Shown here one piece after another: positions 50,883 through 60,659 of a DNA stretch of 64,000 nucleotides. The DNA is from Porphyromonas sp. COT-290 OH3588. GTDB lineage: Bacteria; Bacteroidota; Bacteroidia; Bacteroidales; Porphyromonadaceae. The notes below the pieces were generated by a model. The model had not been told where the DNA came from and did no database searches. It was given only the letters and a program-made list of their open reading frames with translations. The stretch covers positions 124,001 to 188,000 of the forward strand of contig NZ_JRFC01000003.1 of assembly GCF_000769075.1 (NCBI RefSeq), given 5' to 3'. The translations under genes and the position numbers were made by a program. The first letter of the stretch is position 1, and every line of letters starts with the position of its first letter.

Positions 50883-52922
50883 ATGAGTAAGACATTCAAG
50901 CGAACACTAATTACAACCGCTTTGCCCTACGCTAACGGACCCGTCCATATCGGGCATCTGGCTGGTGTGTATATTCCTGCCGATATCTATGCCCGTTACC
51001 TACGCCTCAAGGGCGAGGAGGTGCTGATGATCGGGGGTAGCGACGAGCATGGTGTACCCATTGCCATCAAGGCGCAGAAAGAGGGCGTAACGCCACAGGA
51101 CGTCGTAGATCGCTACCACAACATTATTAAGAAGTCGTTTGAGGATCTCGGTATTACCTTCGATATATATAGCCGTACGACGAGCCAGACGCATCGAGAG
51201 CTGGCTTCGGATTTCTTCCGCAAGCTCTACGACAGGGGAGAGTTCATTGAGCAGACCTCAATGCAATACTACGATGAGGAGGCTAGGCAGTTCCTCGCCG
51301 ACCGCTACATCACGGGGACTTGTCCACATTGCTCTAGTGAGGGAGCATACGGCGACCAGTGTGAGGCTTGCGGTACTTCGCTTTCGGCTACAGATCTCAA
51401 GAATCCGAAGAGTGCTATTAGCGGCTCGGCTCCTGTACTCAAAGAAACGAAGCACTGGTATCTGCCACTCGACAAGCACGAGGCGGCTCTGCGTGAGTGG
51501 ATTCTAGAGGGTCATAAAGAGTGGAAGAGCAATGTCTATGGTCAGTGCAAGAGTTGGCTTGATATGGGATTGCAGCCTCGTGCTGTGAGCCGTGACCTCG
51601 ACTGGGGTATTCCTGTACCCATAGAGGGTGCAGAGGGCAAAGTGCTCTATGTATGGTTCGATGCACCGATCGGCTATATCTCCAATACCAAGGAGCTACT
51701 CCCCGACACATGGGAAACGTGGTGGAAGGACGACTCAACTAAGCTCGTACACTTCATAGGTAAGGACAATATCGTCTTCCACTGCATTGTCTTTCCTGCT
51801 ATGCTACGTGCTGAGGGTTCGTATATCCTGCCCGAGAATGTACCTGCCAATGAGTTTCTCAACCTTGAGGGGGATAAGATCTCCACAAGCCGCAACTGGG
51901 CTGTTTGGTTGCACGAGTACTTAGAGGAGTTTCCCGGCAAGCAAGACGTACTCCGCTATGTCCTCACGGCTAATGCTCCAGAGACTAAAGACAATGACTT
52001 TACTTGGAAGGATTTCCAAGCCCGTAACAATAATGAGCTTGTGGCCGTGTATGGCAACTTCGTCAATCGTGCCCTCGTGCTTACGCATAAGTATTTCGAC
52101 GGCCGGGTGCCAGCTCGTGGCGAACTGATAGACTATGACCATGCGACTATTGCAGAGTTTGTAGACATCAAGACACGCGTAGAGCGAGAGTTGGAGCATT
52201 ATCACTTTCGCGAGGCACTCAAGGAGGCCATGAACCTTGCGCGTATTGGTAATAAGTACCTAGCCGATACAGAGCCTTGGAAGCTGGCCAAGACGGATAT
52301 GGACCGTGTGGCTACAATACTTAATTTATCCCTACAGATCACGGCCAATTTGGCGATTGTCTTCGAGCCATTCTTGCCCATGAGTTCGGCTAAGCTACTT
52401 GGTATTCTCCAGAGTGAGGCCTTCGGCTGGGAGCAGATCGGCTCAATTGATCTACTACCCGTCGGGCATCAGCTCGCTCAGCCCGAGCTCCTCTTCGACA
52501 AGATCGAGGACGAAGCCATCGAGTATCAAATCAAGAAGCTACAAGACAGCAAGGCTGCCAATGAAGCGGCTAATCGTAAGGCTGTACCTGTGGCAGAAGA
52601 TATTGCTTTCGAGGATTTCCTCAAGCTGGATATTCGTGTAGGAACGGTGCTAGAGTGCACCAAGGTACCTAAGGCTGATAAGCTCCTGCAGTTCCGCATT
52701 GACGATGGTTTGGGCGGACGAACGATTGTTTCGGGCATTGCACAGCACTATGCACCAGAGGAGCTAGTAGGTAAGCAGGTTTGTTTCATTGCCAACTTAC
52801 CTCCTCGTAAGCTCAAGGGTATTGAGAGTCAAGGTATGATTCTCTCGGCTGAAGATGCCGATGGTCGTCTGCGTGTGATCCAACCAGCCGAGGCCGTTGC
52901 CCCCGGTAGCCAAGTCAAGTAA
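50883..52922 (+). CDS. metG: Methionyl-tRNA synthetase, 679 aa
   Basis: Class I synthetase: HIGH-type motif in [14 protein letters not shown] near the N-terminus, a zinc knuckle region [18 protein letters not shown] (about 143-160), the anticodon domain, and a KMSKS-like loop that here reads [10 protein letters not shown]. The last 110 residues are the extra tRNA-binding OB domain ([20 protein letters not shown]) found in dimeric MetRS. It charges initiator and elongator tRNA-Met. It is followed only 4 bases later by a restriction-modification pair, which may be read from the same promoter. Confidence 0.98.
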   Translation: MSKTFKRTLITTALPYANGPVHIGHLAGVYIPADIYARYLRLKGEEVLMIGGSDEHGVPIAIKAQKEGVTPQDVVDRYHNIIKKSFEDLGITFDIYSRTTSQTHRELASDFFRKLYDRGEFIEQTSMQYYDEEARQFLADRYITGTCPHCSSEGAYGDQCEACGTSLSATDLKNPKSAISGSAPVLKETKHWYLPLDKHEAALREWILEGHKEWKSNVYGQCKSWLDMGLQPRAVSRDLDWGIPVPIEGAEGKVLYVWFDAPIGYISNTKELLPDTWETWWKDDSTKLVHFIGKDNIVFHCIVFPAMLRAEGSYILPENVPANEFLNLEGDKISTSRNWAVWLHEYLEEFPGKQDVLRYVLTANAPETKDNDFTWKDFQARNNNELVAVYGNFVNRALVLTHKYFDGRVPARGELIDYDHATIAEFVDIKTRVERELEHYHFREALKEAMNLARIGNKYLADTEPWKLAKTDMDRVATILNLSLQITANLAIVFEPFLPMSSAKLLGILQSEAFGWEQIGSIDLLPVGHQLAQPELLFDKIEDEAIEYQIKKLQDSKAANEAANRKAVPVAEDIAFEDFLKLDIRVGTVLECTKVPKADKLLQFRIDDGLGGRTIVSGIAQHYAPEELVGKQVCFIANLPPRKLKGIESQGMILSAEDADGRLRVIQPAEAVAPGSQVK

Positions 52923-52926
52923 TCAA

Positions 52927-54009
52927 ATGGCACTTCGTCGTAGGAGAGACATCACTATAGACCCTATCAGTGAACTGTTTAGGCAACAGAATAGAGCACA
53001 AAGTATTCCTTTCCCTGCTCCAGAACAGCCTAGGTTCACTTTTATAGATCTCTTTGCTGGAATTGGCGGGTTTAGATTAGCCCTACAATCCCTAGGTGGT
53101 AGATGTGTGTTCTCTAGCGAATGGGATAAATATGCACAAAAGACTTACGAAGCCAATTTTGGAGAAGTTCCACACGGAGATATTACTCTAGAGGAAACGA
53201 AAGCCCAGATCCCCGATGATTTCGATGTACTTTGTGCAGGATTCCCTTGTCAAGCATTCTCTATAGCAGGCCTGAGAAAAGGATTTGATGAGGCACGAGG
53301 TACACTCTTCTTTGATGTAGCAGAGATCATACAACGCAAGCGACCTAAGATCGTTTTTCTGGAGAATGTCAAGGGATTGCTCAGTCATGACAGAGGACAT
53401 ACTATACAGTTGATGTTGAGACTATTGAGGGAGGACCTTGGCTACTATGTACCAGATCCTCAGCTACTCAATGCCAAAGATTTTGGAGTCCCTCAGCATA
53501 GAGAGCGTGTCTTTATAGTGGGCATTCGTACCGATATAGATAATCGGTACGATTTTGAATACCCCCAATGGAGGCTGCCTGAAGTTAGATTTGCAGAGGT
53601 CAAGGAAGCAGAAGTCGTCTCGGTCAAGTACTATCTATCTACAGCTTATTTGAGTACGCTCAGAGCACACAAAGCAAGACATCTGAGTAAAGGTAATGGC
53701 TTTGGGTATGAGATTATCTCGGACGATGGTATCGCCAATGCTGTCGTGTGTGGAGGTATGGGTCGAGAAAGAAATCTCGTGTATGATCCGAGACTTACGG
53801 ACTTTACTCCCGTTACCAAAATCAAAGGCGAAGTCAATAGAGAGGGTATTCGTAAGATGACACCACGAGAGTGGGCTCGTTTGCAGGGCTTCCCAGATCG
53901 GTTCAATATCGTTGTTGCAGATGCCACAGCCTACAAGCAATTTGGCAATTCTGTGGCTGTGCCTGTCGTACAAGCTGTAGCTAGACAGTGGTTAGACATT
54001 ATTTTGTAA
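52927..54009 (+). CDS. DNA (cytosine-5) methyltransferase, probably CCGG-specific, 360 aa
   Basis: The C5 methyltransferase motifs stand in order: I FIDLFAGIGGFRLAL, IV AGFPCQAFSIAG with the catalytic Cys, VI VFLENVKGLL, VIII QHRERVFIVGI, IX RMTPREWARLQGFP-like KMTPREWARLQGFP and X YKQFGNSVAVPVV. The variable region is short, giving a size close to M.HpaII. The endonuclease gene follows after one base and belongs to the HpaII family, so this enzyme should protect CCGG. I start at ATG 52927, four bases after the metG stop. The gene is more AT-rich than metG, pointing to transfer. Confidence 0.92.
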   Translation: MALRRRRDITIDPISELFRQQNRAQSIPFPAPEQPRFTFIDLFAGIGGFRLALQSLGGRCVFSSEWDKYAQKTYEANFGEVPHGDITLEETKAQIPDDFDVLCAGFPCQAFSIAGLRKGFDEARGTLFFDVAEIIQRKRPKIVFLENVKGLLSHDRGHTIQLMLRLLREDLGYYVPDPQLLNAKDFGVPQHRERVFIVGIRTDIDNRYDFEYPQWRLPEVRFAEVKEAEVVSVKYYLSTAYLSTLRAHKARHLSKGNGFGYEIISDDGIANAVVCGGMGRERNLVYDPRLTDFTPVTKIKGEVNREGIRKMTPREWARLQGFPDRFNIVVADATAYKQFGNSVAVPVVQAVARQWLDIIL

Positions 54010-54010
54010 T

Positions 54011-55078
54011 ATGACTTTATCTGGCAATAAAGGAGAGTGGAGCGAAGTTTATGTATTGCTCAAACTCTTATCTGACGGCTGTTTGCATCTTGGAGATGCT
54101 GATTTGAAGCCAATCGAAGATATCGTATATCCCATAGTCACAGTGCTTCGTGAGTATAGCAATGGCTGGGTACATTATATTCCAGACCATCCAGATATTC
54201 ATATTTCTAGAGACTGTGGAGGGGAAGAAGTTATCATATCCGTTGCCCAATTTACAAGATCCGCTTCGCAGCTTTTTGAGTACATCCAGAGACTCAAGGG
54301 CTCATCATCGATGCCAGAGCTAGAGGATTTTCTAAGCAAGATTCATTGTTTGCAACTCAAGGCTAAGTCATCATCCAAAGCAGATATACACATCCAAATT
54401 CACGATCCTCGTATTGGTGTACAGCCTACTCTGGGTTTCAGTATCAAGTCTCGCTTGGGCAATAGTGCAACGCTATTGAACGCCTCAGGTGCTACCAATT
54501 TCGTTTTTACCACAGGTCTTCAATTAACCCAAGATCAGCAAATCCAGATCAACTCAATAGAAGTAAAGAGTAAAATACAAGAACGGATCTTCGAAATCGA
54601 GAAGCTGGGTGGAAATCTAGTTTTTGAGCGTTGTGAGCACTCATGTTTTCAGAGCAATTTGATGATGATTGATACCATGATGCCTCTAGTGATGTCTGAG
54701 GTTTTGAAACTTTATTACTCAGGTAAAGGTAGTCGTCTAGTAGATCTACTAGCAATCATCAATCAAACAAATCCTCTTGATCTTGATTTGTCTACTCATC
54801 ATTTTTACGAGTACAAAATAAAAAAGCTACTTGTAGAGATCGCACTTGGACTGCAACCCAATAAAGTCTGGGATGGAGTTTATGATGCTACTGGAGGCTA
54901 TATCGTAGTCAAAGAAACGGGAGATTTGATTTGTTATCACTTCTACGATCGCAATCTCTTGGAAGACTATCTGCTTCGGAATACTAAGCTTGATACTCCC
55001 AGTTCTAGCCGACATGGCTTTGGTACTATTACGTCAGACAATCGCTTCAAGCTAAATCTTCAGATTAGATTTATTTAG
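54011..55078 (+). CDS. HpaII-family type II restriction endonuclease, 355 aa
   Basis: The N-terminal GNKGEWSEVYVLLKLLSDG and the following DLKPIEDIVYPIV match the HpaII restriction enzyme family, and the length is close to R.HpaII. A possible PD-(D/E)xK-like centre is GFSIKSRLG (about residue 140), preceded by acidic residues. By family the enzyme cuts unmethylated CCGG. The gene begins one base after the methyltransferase stop, so the pair is made from one mRNA with the methyltransferase first. No controller protein gene is seen. Like its partner it is AT-rich. Confidence 0.88.
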   Translation: MTLSGNKGEWSEVYVLLKLLSDGCLHLGDADLKPIEDIVYPIVTVLREYSNGWVHYIPDHPDIHISRDCGGEEVIISVAQFTRSASQLFEYIQRLKGSSSMPELEDFLSKIHCLQLKAKSSSKADIHIQIHDPRIGVQPTLGFSIKSRLGNSATLLNASGATNFVFTTGLQLTQDQQIQINSIEVKSKIQERIFEIEKLGGNLVFERCEHSCFQSNLMMIDTMMPLVMSEVLKLYYSGKGSRLVDLLAIINQTNPLDLDLSTHHFYEYKIKKLLVEIALGLQPNKVWDGVYDATGGYIVVKETGDLICYHFYDRNLLEDYLLRNTKLDTPSSSRHGFGTITSDNRFKLNLQIRFI

Positions 55079-55104
55079 CTTATACATTCAATACTCAAAG
55101 TGTG

Positions 55105-56247
55105 ATGAAGATCCCAATGGCAGACCCTGCACGGCAGTATCAGTTCCTTCAAGGGGAGCTAGATGTTGCCGTGCAGCACGTATTAGGCTCGGGGCAATAT
55201 ATTGGAGGAGCATCTGTATCGGCTTTTGAGCGAGAGCTCGCCGAATACCTTGGTCTCTCGGCCGAATCGGTAATCTCGTGTGCCAATGGAACGGATGCTC
55301 TGGAGCTAGCCTACGAGGCGATCGGGCTTGAGGCGGGCGATGAGGTCATCATCCCTGCGCACAACTATGTCGCAGCTGCCGAGGTTGCCGTACGCCTTGG
55401 GCTAATCCCTGTATGGGCGGATGCTACTGGGGAAGGCGGAGCGCAGTGCTATAATATCGACCCTAACGCACTAGAGGGCTTAATTAGCCCAAAGACCAAA
55501 GCACTGGTGGCTGTCAATCTCTATGGCCTGCCGATTGATGCCCTGCGACTCAAGGCATTCTGTCACGAGCATCATCTCTTTCTGATCGAGGATAATGCTC
55601 AAGGGCTCGGTGGTTTTGCCGATGTTTCTGGGCAATCTGTGCCTATGGGACTACTAAGCGACATCAGCACCACGAGCTTTTTCCCCACTAAGCCTCTAGG
55701 CTGTGCTGGCGATGGTGGTGCGATCGTAACGACCAATCTGCTCTGGGCAGAGCGAGCACGTTGCCTTGCTCGGCACGGACAAGCCGAGAAGTACGACTAT
55801 CGCATGGTTGGGAGGAATAGCCGTCTAGATGCCATTCAAGTAGAAATTTTGAGGATTAAACTCAAACATCTGCCCGAGTTTGTGCAGATGCAGCAGCAGA
55901 CCGCTAAGACTTACACAGAAGCTCTTCGAGGGGATGCACGCCTAACTCTGCCGATGTGCGAAGCAGGAGCCAGCCCCACCTATCATCAATATACGCTATT
56001 GCTGGATGAAGGCTTAGACCGAGAGCGCATTCGCCTTGGTCTGATTGAGCGAGGTGTCGCTAGTGGACTCTATTATCCCAAGCCCTTGCACTGGTATGAG
56101 GTCTATAGCAAGCGAAGCCTCGTGCGCAGTTCGCTCTCTCGAAGCGAAGATATTAGCCGTCGTATGCTCTCGCTCCCAATCTTCCCTCTGATGACGGACG
56201 AAGAAATAAACTACATCATTGACAACCTCAAAGACCTGCTACGATGA
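55105..56247 (+). CDS. DegT/DnrJ/EryC1-family sugar aminotransferase (PorR/WbpE-like), 380 aa
   Basis: A PLP-dependent sugar aminotransferase: the N-terminal FMADLARQY-like PMADPARQYQFLQGEL, GGASVSAFERELAEYLG, SCANGTDALELAYEAIG, and the PLP lysine in TTSFFPTKPLGCAGDGG. The neighbour is a WbpB-like dehydrogenase, a pair that together makes the 3-amino group of UDP-GlcNAc(3N)A on the way to diacetamido-uronic acids. In P. gingivalis the homologue PorR is needed for A-LPS and pigmentation. I start at ATG 55105; a GTG one codon earlier is possible. The next gene follows with 16 bases. Confidence 0.9.
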   Translation: MKIPMADPARQYQFLQGELDVAVQHVLGSGQYIGGASVSAFERELAEYLGLSAESVISCANGTDALELAYEAIGLEAGDEVIIPAHNYVAAAEVAVRLGLIPVWADATGEGGAQCYNIDPNALEGLISPKTKALVAVNLYGLPIDALRLKAFCHEHHLFLIEDNAQGLGGFADVSGQSVPMGLLSDISTTSFFPTKPLGCAGDGGAIVTTNLLWAERARCLARHGQAEKYDYRMVGRNSRLDAIQVEILRIKLKHLPEFVQMQQQTAKTYTEALRGDARLTLPMCEAGASPTYHQYTLLLDEGLDRERIRLGLIERGVASGLYYPKPLHWYEVYSKRSLVRSSLSRSEDISRRMLSLPIFPLMTDEEINYIIDNLKDLLR

Positions 56248-56263
56248 TACAGGTCGGATAGAT

Positions 56264-57289
56264 ATGAAAGAATTGACCAGCCCTATCCGCTTTGCCGTCA
56301 TTGGCTGTGGGCACATCGGGCGTAGACATAGTGAGAAGATTACAGCTGACTCTAGAGCCGAGCTGGTGGCGCAGTGCGACGTTAAGGCTAGGGGACAGGT
56401 TCTTGCCGAAGAGGCTTATGCTTCGGTACCTTATTTTCGTTCGGTTGACGAACTGATTACTTCGGGGATTGAGTTTGATATTGCCTGCGTCTGTGTGCCC
56501 AATGGGCTACACGCCGAGATTGCCGAGGTGGTACTCCGCTCGAGGCATCACGTCTTGATCGAGAAGCCTATCGTGTTAAATCTAGAAGATGGCGAGCGTC
56601 TTAGACTGCTTGCCAAGCAGAATGACTGTCGCATCTATGGTGTGCTACAGAATAGATATACGCCCGTCTTTCGTTGGCTCAAGGAGACTGTGACCTCAGG
56701 CGTACTCGGGCAGATCTACAATGTACAGATGCAGTGCCTGTGGAATAGAGATGAGCGCTACTATACGCCTGATAGCTGGCACGGAGATGCCGAGCTCGAT
56801 GGTGGTACGCTCTACACCCAGTATTCGCATTTCTTGGATCTGCTGACGTGGACGATGGGGCGAATCGAGGTAGAGTCGGCACACTTCGCCAATCACAGCC
56901 ACGAAGGGCTAATAGCCTTTGAGGATACGGGTACCGTACTCTTCCGCACAGAGGGAGGAGCTCGGGGAACGCTCTTCTATTCGACTGCCGTTTATGACCG
57001 CAATCTGGAGGTGTCGATGACCATTCTTGCCGAGCATGGTACGATCAAGATCTCTGGTCCTTACCTCAATCGCTTGGAGCATTGTGCTATTCGTGGTATT
57101 GAGACGCCGCAACTTGAGAAGAGCGCAGCGGGCAATCAATACGGAGGGTATAGCGGTTCGGCGCAGAATCACCACCACGTCATCGCCAACGTAGTGGCTG
57201 ATTTGCTCGGTGAGCCAGCAGAGATTACCACTCTAGACGATGGACTTGCTGTGGTACATTTGATCCAAAATATCTACGAGCACAAGTAA
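56264..57289 (+). CDS. Gfo/Idh/MocA-family sugar dehydrogenase (WbpB-like), 341 aa
   Basis: A Rossmann domain starts with RFAVIGCGHIGRRHSEKI and goes on to CVCVPNGLHAEIAEVVLRS and VLIEKPIVLNLEDGERL (the EKP motif with the catalytic Lys). The rest fits UDP-N-acetyl-2-amino-2-deoxyglucuronate 3-dehydrogenases (LYTQYSHFLDLLTWTMGRI, with the Tyr-His pair). The enzyme would oxidise C3 of UDP-GlcNAcA for the aminotransferase encoded just upstream. I start at ATG 56264, in line with the family N-terminus. A strong terminator follows. Confidence 0.9.
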   Translation: MKELTSPIRFAVIGCGHIGRRHSEKITADSRAELVAQCDVKARGQVLAEEAYASVPYFRSVDELITSGIEFDIACVCVPNGLHAEIAEVVLRSRHHVLIEKPIVLNLEDGERLRLLAKQNDCRIYGVLQNRYTPVFRWLKETVTSGVLGQIYNVQMQCLWNRDERYYTPDSWHGDAELDGGTLYTQYSHFLDLLTWTMGRIEVESAHFANHSHEGLIAFEDTGTVLFRTEGGARGTLFYSTAVYDRNLEVSMTILAEHGTIKISGPYLNRLEHCAIRGIETPQLEKSAAGNQYGGYSGSAQNHHHVIANVVADLLGEPAEITTLDDGLAVVHLIQNIYEHK

Positions 57290-57347
57290 AAAGTTATCCC
57301 CTAGATCCTACAAGTAGAGAGATCTAGGGGATAACTTTTATTTTTTT
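57289..57347. terminator. Bidirectional terminator between the WbpB-like gene and proS
   Basis: A perfect 19-bp stem (57289-57307 with 57321-57339; core AGTTATCCCCTAGATC) has a 13-base loop, with T-rich tracts on both strands. It serves the convergent genes on either side. Confidence 0.93.
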
Positions 57348-57353
57348 GTTGGA

Positions 57354-58832
57354 CTAGTAGGCTCTAGCGAAAACAACTCTCTGTGCGCTAGGCTTGCCCG
57401 TTACCATACATACCCCCGGAGTCTTGTCACCCTCTAGAGGAATACAGCGGATTGTAGCCTTAGTTTCGGCCTTGATACGCTCTTCTGTTTCGGGTGTTCC
57501 GTCCCAATGTGCCAAGATAAAGCCACCGAGCTCAATTTTTTCCTTAAACTCTTCGTAGCTATCTACCGTGATCGTATGTGTCGTGCGGTAGTCGAGTGCC
57601 TTCTGATAGATATTGGACTGAATTTTATCCAGCAGATCCGCCACGTGATCTACTACGCCATCTAGAGCGATTGTTTCTTTGGTAAGTGTATCACGTCTGG
57701 CAACCTCAATAGTGCCTTGCTCTAGATCTCTAGCACCGAGGGCTAGACGAACGGGCACTCCTTTGAGTTCATATTCGGCAAACTTCCAACCGGGCTTCTT
57801 ATTGTCACTATCGTCGTACTTGACACTGATGCCACGAGCCTTGAGCCCTGCGACAATCTCCTCTACACGTGCCGAAACTGCCGCAAGCTGCTCCTCACCC
57901 TTGTAGATAGGTACGATGACGACTTGATATGGAGCGAGCTTAGGAGGTAGCACAAGGCCGTTGTCGTCTGAGTGTGACATGATGAGTGCTCCCATAAGAC
58001 GAGTAGATACGCCCCACGAAGTCGCCCACACATACTCCTGATTACCTTCCTTGCTTGCAAATGTTACATCGAATGCCTTGGCGAAGTTTTGCCCAAGGAA
58101 GTGCGAGGTACCGCTTTGTAGTGCCTTGCCGTCCTGCATCAATGCCTCGATGGTGTAGGTATCTACCGCACCAGCGAAGCGTTCGTTAGCGCTCTTAACC
58201 CCAGTAACTACGGGCATAGCCATATAGTCACGAGCAAATCTCTCGTAGACGTGTAGCATACGTACAGCCTCTTCTTCGGCTTCTTCTCGAGTGGCGTGAG
58301 CGGTGTGCCCCTCCTGCCAGAGGAACTCGGCCGTACGCAAGAATAGGCGTGTACGCATCTCCCAGCGTACGACGTTGGCCCACTGGTTGCAGAGAATGGG
58401 TAGATCTCGGTAGCTCTGGATCCAGTTCTTATAGGTATTCCAGATAATCGTTTCGCTCGTAGGGCGAACGATTAGCTCCTCCTCTAGACGAGCCTCTGGG
58501 TCTACGACTACGCCACCCTCTGGGTTAGTCTTGAGGCGGTAGTGCGTTACGACAGCACATTCTTTGGCAAAGCCCTCTACGTGGTCGGCCTCACGGCTCA
58601 GGAAGCTCTTAGGAATGAAGAGCGGGAAGTAGGCATTGACGTGACCAGTTTCCTTAAACATATCGTCCAGAACACGTTGCATCTTCTCCCAAATCGCATA
58701 GCCATAGGGCTTGATAACCATACAGCCACGCACAGCTGAGCTCTCGGCTAGGTCTGCCTTGAGCACAAGATCCTGATACCACTGCGAGTAGTCTACACTG
58801 CGAGGGGTTAATTCTTTGAGTTCTTTTGCCAT
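57354..58832 (-). CDS. proS: Prolyl-tRNA synthetase, archaeal/eukaryotic-like type, 492 aa
   Basis: Class II synthetase: motif 1 region [16 protein letters not shown], motif 2 [24 protein letters not shown] and motif 3 [19 protein letters not shown]. The protein lacks the large editing insert of the E. coli type and has the zinc-less C-terminal extension ending in a conserved Tyr (VVFARAY), so it is the ProS type 3 common in Bacteroidetes. It charges tRNA-Pro. A minus-strand TACCTTTG at 58876-58883 is a probable -7 box. Confidence 0.97.
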   Translation of the reverse strand: MAKELKELTPRSVDYSQWYQDLVLKADLAESSAVRGCMVIKPYGYAIWEKMQRVLDDMFKETGHVNAYFPLFIPKSFLSREADHVEGFAKECAVVTHYRLKTNPEGGVVVDPEARLEEELIVRPTSETIIWNTYKNWIQSYRDLPILCNQWANVVRWEMRTRLFLRTAEFLWQEGHTAHATREEAEEEAVRMLHVYERFARDYMAMPVVTGVKSANERFAGAVDTYTIEALMQDGKALQSGTSHFLGQNFAKAFDVTFASKEGNQEYVWATSWGVSTRLMGALIMSHSDDNGLVLPPKLAPYQVVIVPIYKGEEQLAAVSARVEEIVAGLKARGISVKYDDSDNKKPGWKFAEYELKGVPVRLALGARDLEQGTIEVARRDTLTKETIALDGVVDHVADLLDKIQSNIYQKALDYRTTHTITVDSYEEFKEKIELGGFILAHWDGTPETEERIKAETKATIRCIPLEGDKTPGVCMVTGKPSAQRVVFARAY

Positions 58833-58944
58833 TGCAATATATTATGATTGTTATTTACTCTTAATTAAAACCTTGCAAAGGTAATAAGAAACCAAGTGAA
58901 TAGCACCACTTGCTCCGATGATAATGGCTGTAACAGACGAAGAA

Positions 58945-58970
58945 AGCCCCTCGTATCACTACGAAGGGCT
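58945..58970. other. Hairpin between aspA and proS
   Basis: AGCCCCTCGTA pairs with TACGAAGGGCT (one wobble) around TCAC. It lies between the aspA terminator and the proS promoter and may back up termination; no T run follows on either strand. Confidence 0.45.
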
Positions 58971-58990
58971 CACACATAACACAATGATAT

Positions 58991-59030
58991 GAAAAAAAAC
59001 TTAAGAGGCCTCCCACAGGCACGGGGAGGT
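58991..59030 (-). terminator. Terminator after aspA
   Basis: On the minus strand CCTCCC and GGGAGG (plus a few more pairs) form a short hairpin followed by a run of eight T after eight bases. It begins 6 bases after the aspA stop. Confidence 0.6.
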
Positions 59031-59035
59031 TGTCG

Positions 59036-60457
59036 CTAGCCCTTGGGCTGAATGTCTAGACGTACGGGGCGGATCATATTCTCTGGTGAGAGGATTGTAT
59101 CCAGCTCCTCCTTGGTCAAGATGCCATGTTCGAGCACAAGGTCATAGACTCCTCGACCTGTTTCCATTGCTTCTTTGGCAATCTTAGTAGAGTGCTTGTA
59201 CCCGATGATTGGGTTGAGTGCAGTGACGATGCCCACACTATTCTTGATGTAGTTTGTGCAAATCTCTTCATTGGGCTCTATGCCGTCGATACAATGGATG
59301 CGTAGTGTGTCGAAGCCGTTCATCAGTAGCTCGGCCGATTCGAAGCAACACTGTGCCATCACCGGCTCCATAGCATTGAGCTCCATTTGGGCGGCATCAC
59401 CAGCCATGGTTACACATAGGTCGTTGCCCATTACCTTGTAGCACACTTGGCTCATCACTTCGGGGATTACGGGATTGACCTTACCCGGCATAATAGATGA
59501 CCCCGGTTGCTTGGCGGGGATACTTATTTCTCCCAGACCACAGCGAGGGCCGCTCGAGATTAGACGTATATCGTTACAGATTTTATTCACCTTAACGGCT
59601 AGGCGTTTCATTGCAGAGCTGTATCCAATCATTTCGCTGGTGTCGCTCGTTGCGCCTACTAGGTCATCGGCTAGCTTAATGTCCCAACCAGTTATTGAGC
59701 GCATCGCCTCGATGCAGTAGCCCGCATATTCTGGCTCGGCACAGATACCTGTACCGATAGCTGTAGCACCCATATTAACGGTTAGGAACTGCTCGGCTGC
59801 ATAGTCGAGATGATGTAACTCGTGCTCTAGGATAGAGGCGAAACCGCCGAAGGTCTGCCCTAGCGTCATGGGCACTGCGTCTTGGAGCTGTGTGCGTCCC
59901 ATCTTGAGGACGTGCTTCATCTGCTCGCTCTTGACTCTGAGGGAGTCGATGAGCTGCTGCAGGTGTTTCTTGAGGAGCTGATGTGTGGCGTAGAGCCCTA
60001 GGTGTATGGCTGTTGGGTAGGCGTCGTTGGTAGACTGAGAACCATTGACGTGGTCGTTGGGCGAGAGGTACTGAAACTCCCCTGCCTTGTGTCCCATGAT
60101 CTGCAATGCTCTGTTGCAGATCACCTCGTTGGCGTTCATATTAGTTGTCGTACCAGCCCCCCCTTGTATCATATCTACTGGGAAGTCGCTATGCCACTGA
60201 CCGTCTAGGATCTCACGGCAAGCCTGCACAATGCCTTGGTACTGTGCATCGGTCAGACGGCCTAGACGATGGTTCGCCTCTGCTGCTGCTGCCTTAGTCT
60301 GCGCTAAGCCTTGAATAAAAAGTGGGTAGTCGGATAAAAGAAACTTACTGATCTGGAAGTTTTCGATGCCTCTAAGGGTTTGCACTCCATAGAGATGTGC
60401 GTTAGATATTTGGCGTTCGCCGAGCAAATCGCTCTCGATACGGAAAGTTTGTTCCAT
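59036..60457 (-). CDS. aspA: Aspartate ammonia-lyase, 473 aa
   Basis: The fumarase/aspartase signature GSSIMPGKVNPVIPE is present, with the N-terminal ESDLLGERQISNAHLYGVQT and GGAGTTTNMNANEVI typical of aspartase. It converts aspartate to fumarate and ammonia, feeding the fumarate-succinate branch used by Porphyromonas in amino-acid fermentation. Length is normal. A minus-strand TACCTTTG at 60512-60519 gives a probable -7 box. The gene is a single unit. Confidence 0.96.
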   Translation of the reverse strand: MEQTFRIESDLLGERQISNAHLYGVQTLRGIENFQISKFLLSDYPLFIQGLAQTKAAAAEANHRLGRLTDAQYQGIVQACREILDGQWHSDFPVDMIQGGAGTTTNMNANEVICNRALQIMGHKAGEFQYLSPNDHVNGSQSTNDAYPTAIHLGLYATHQLLKKHLQQLIDSLRVKSEQMKHVLKMGRTQLQDAVPMTLGQTFGGFASILEHELHHLDYAAEQFLTVNMGATAIGTGICAEPEYAGYCIEAMRSITGWDIKLADDLVGATSDTSEMIGYSSAMKRLAVKVNKICNDIRLISSGPRCGLGEISIPAKQPGSSIMPGKVNPVIPEVMSQVCYKVMGNDLCVTMAGDAAQMELNAMEPVMAQCCFESAELLMNGFDTLRIHCIDGIEPNEEICTNYIKNSVGIVTALNPIIGYKHSTKIAKEAMETGRGVYDLVLEHGILTKEELDTILSPENMIRPVRLDIQPKG

Positions 60458-60567
60458 GTTGATAATCGAATAATACTAGCTATTACAACTATTTTACGAT
60501 TGATTGCACAGCAAAGGTAGCACTTAAATCGGAATATCCTAATTAACTGCCTTGTTTTTTGCGTGAT

Positions 60568-60603
60568 ATAATAAAACCCGAATTTTTTGTCGGGTTTTAT
60601 TAT
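60568..60603 (-). terminator. Terminator after aguB
   Basis: ATAATAAAACCCGA and TCGGGTTTTATTAT form a perfect 14-bp stem with an 8-base loop; the A/T part serves as T tract on either strand. It separates aguAB from aspA. Confidence 0.85.
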
Positions 60604-60659
60604 AAATAGAAAAGCGTAAATAGTTTTGATTTGAATTTAGAAAAGCTACAATTTGATAC

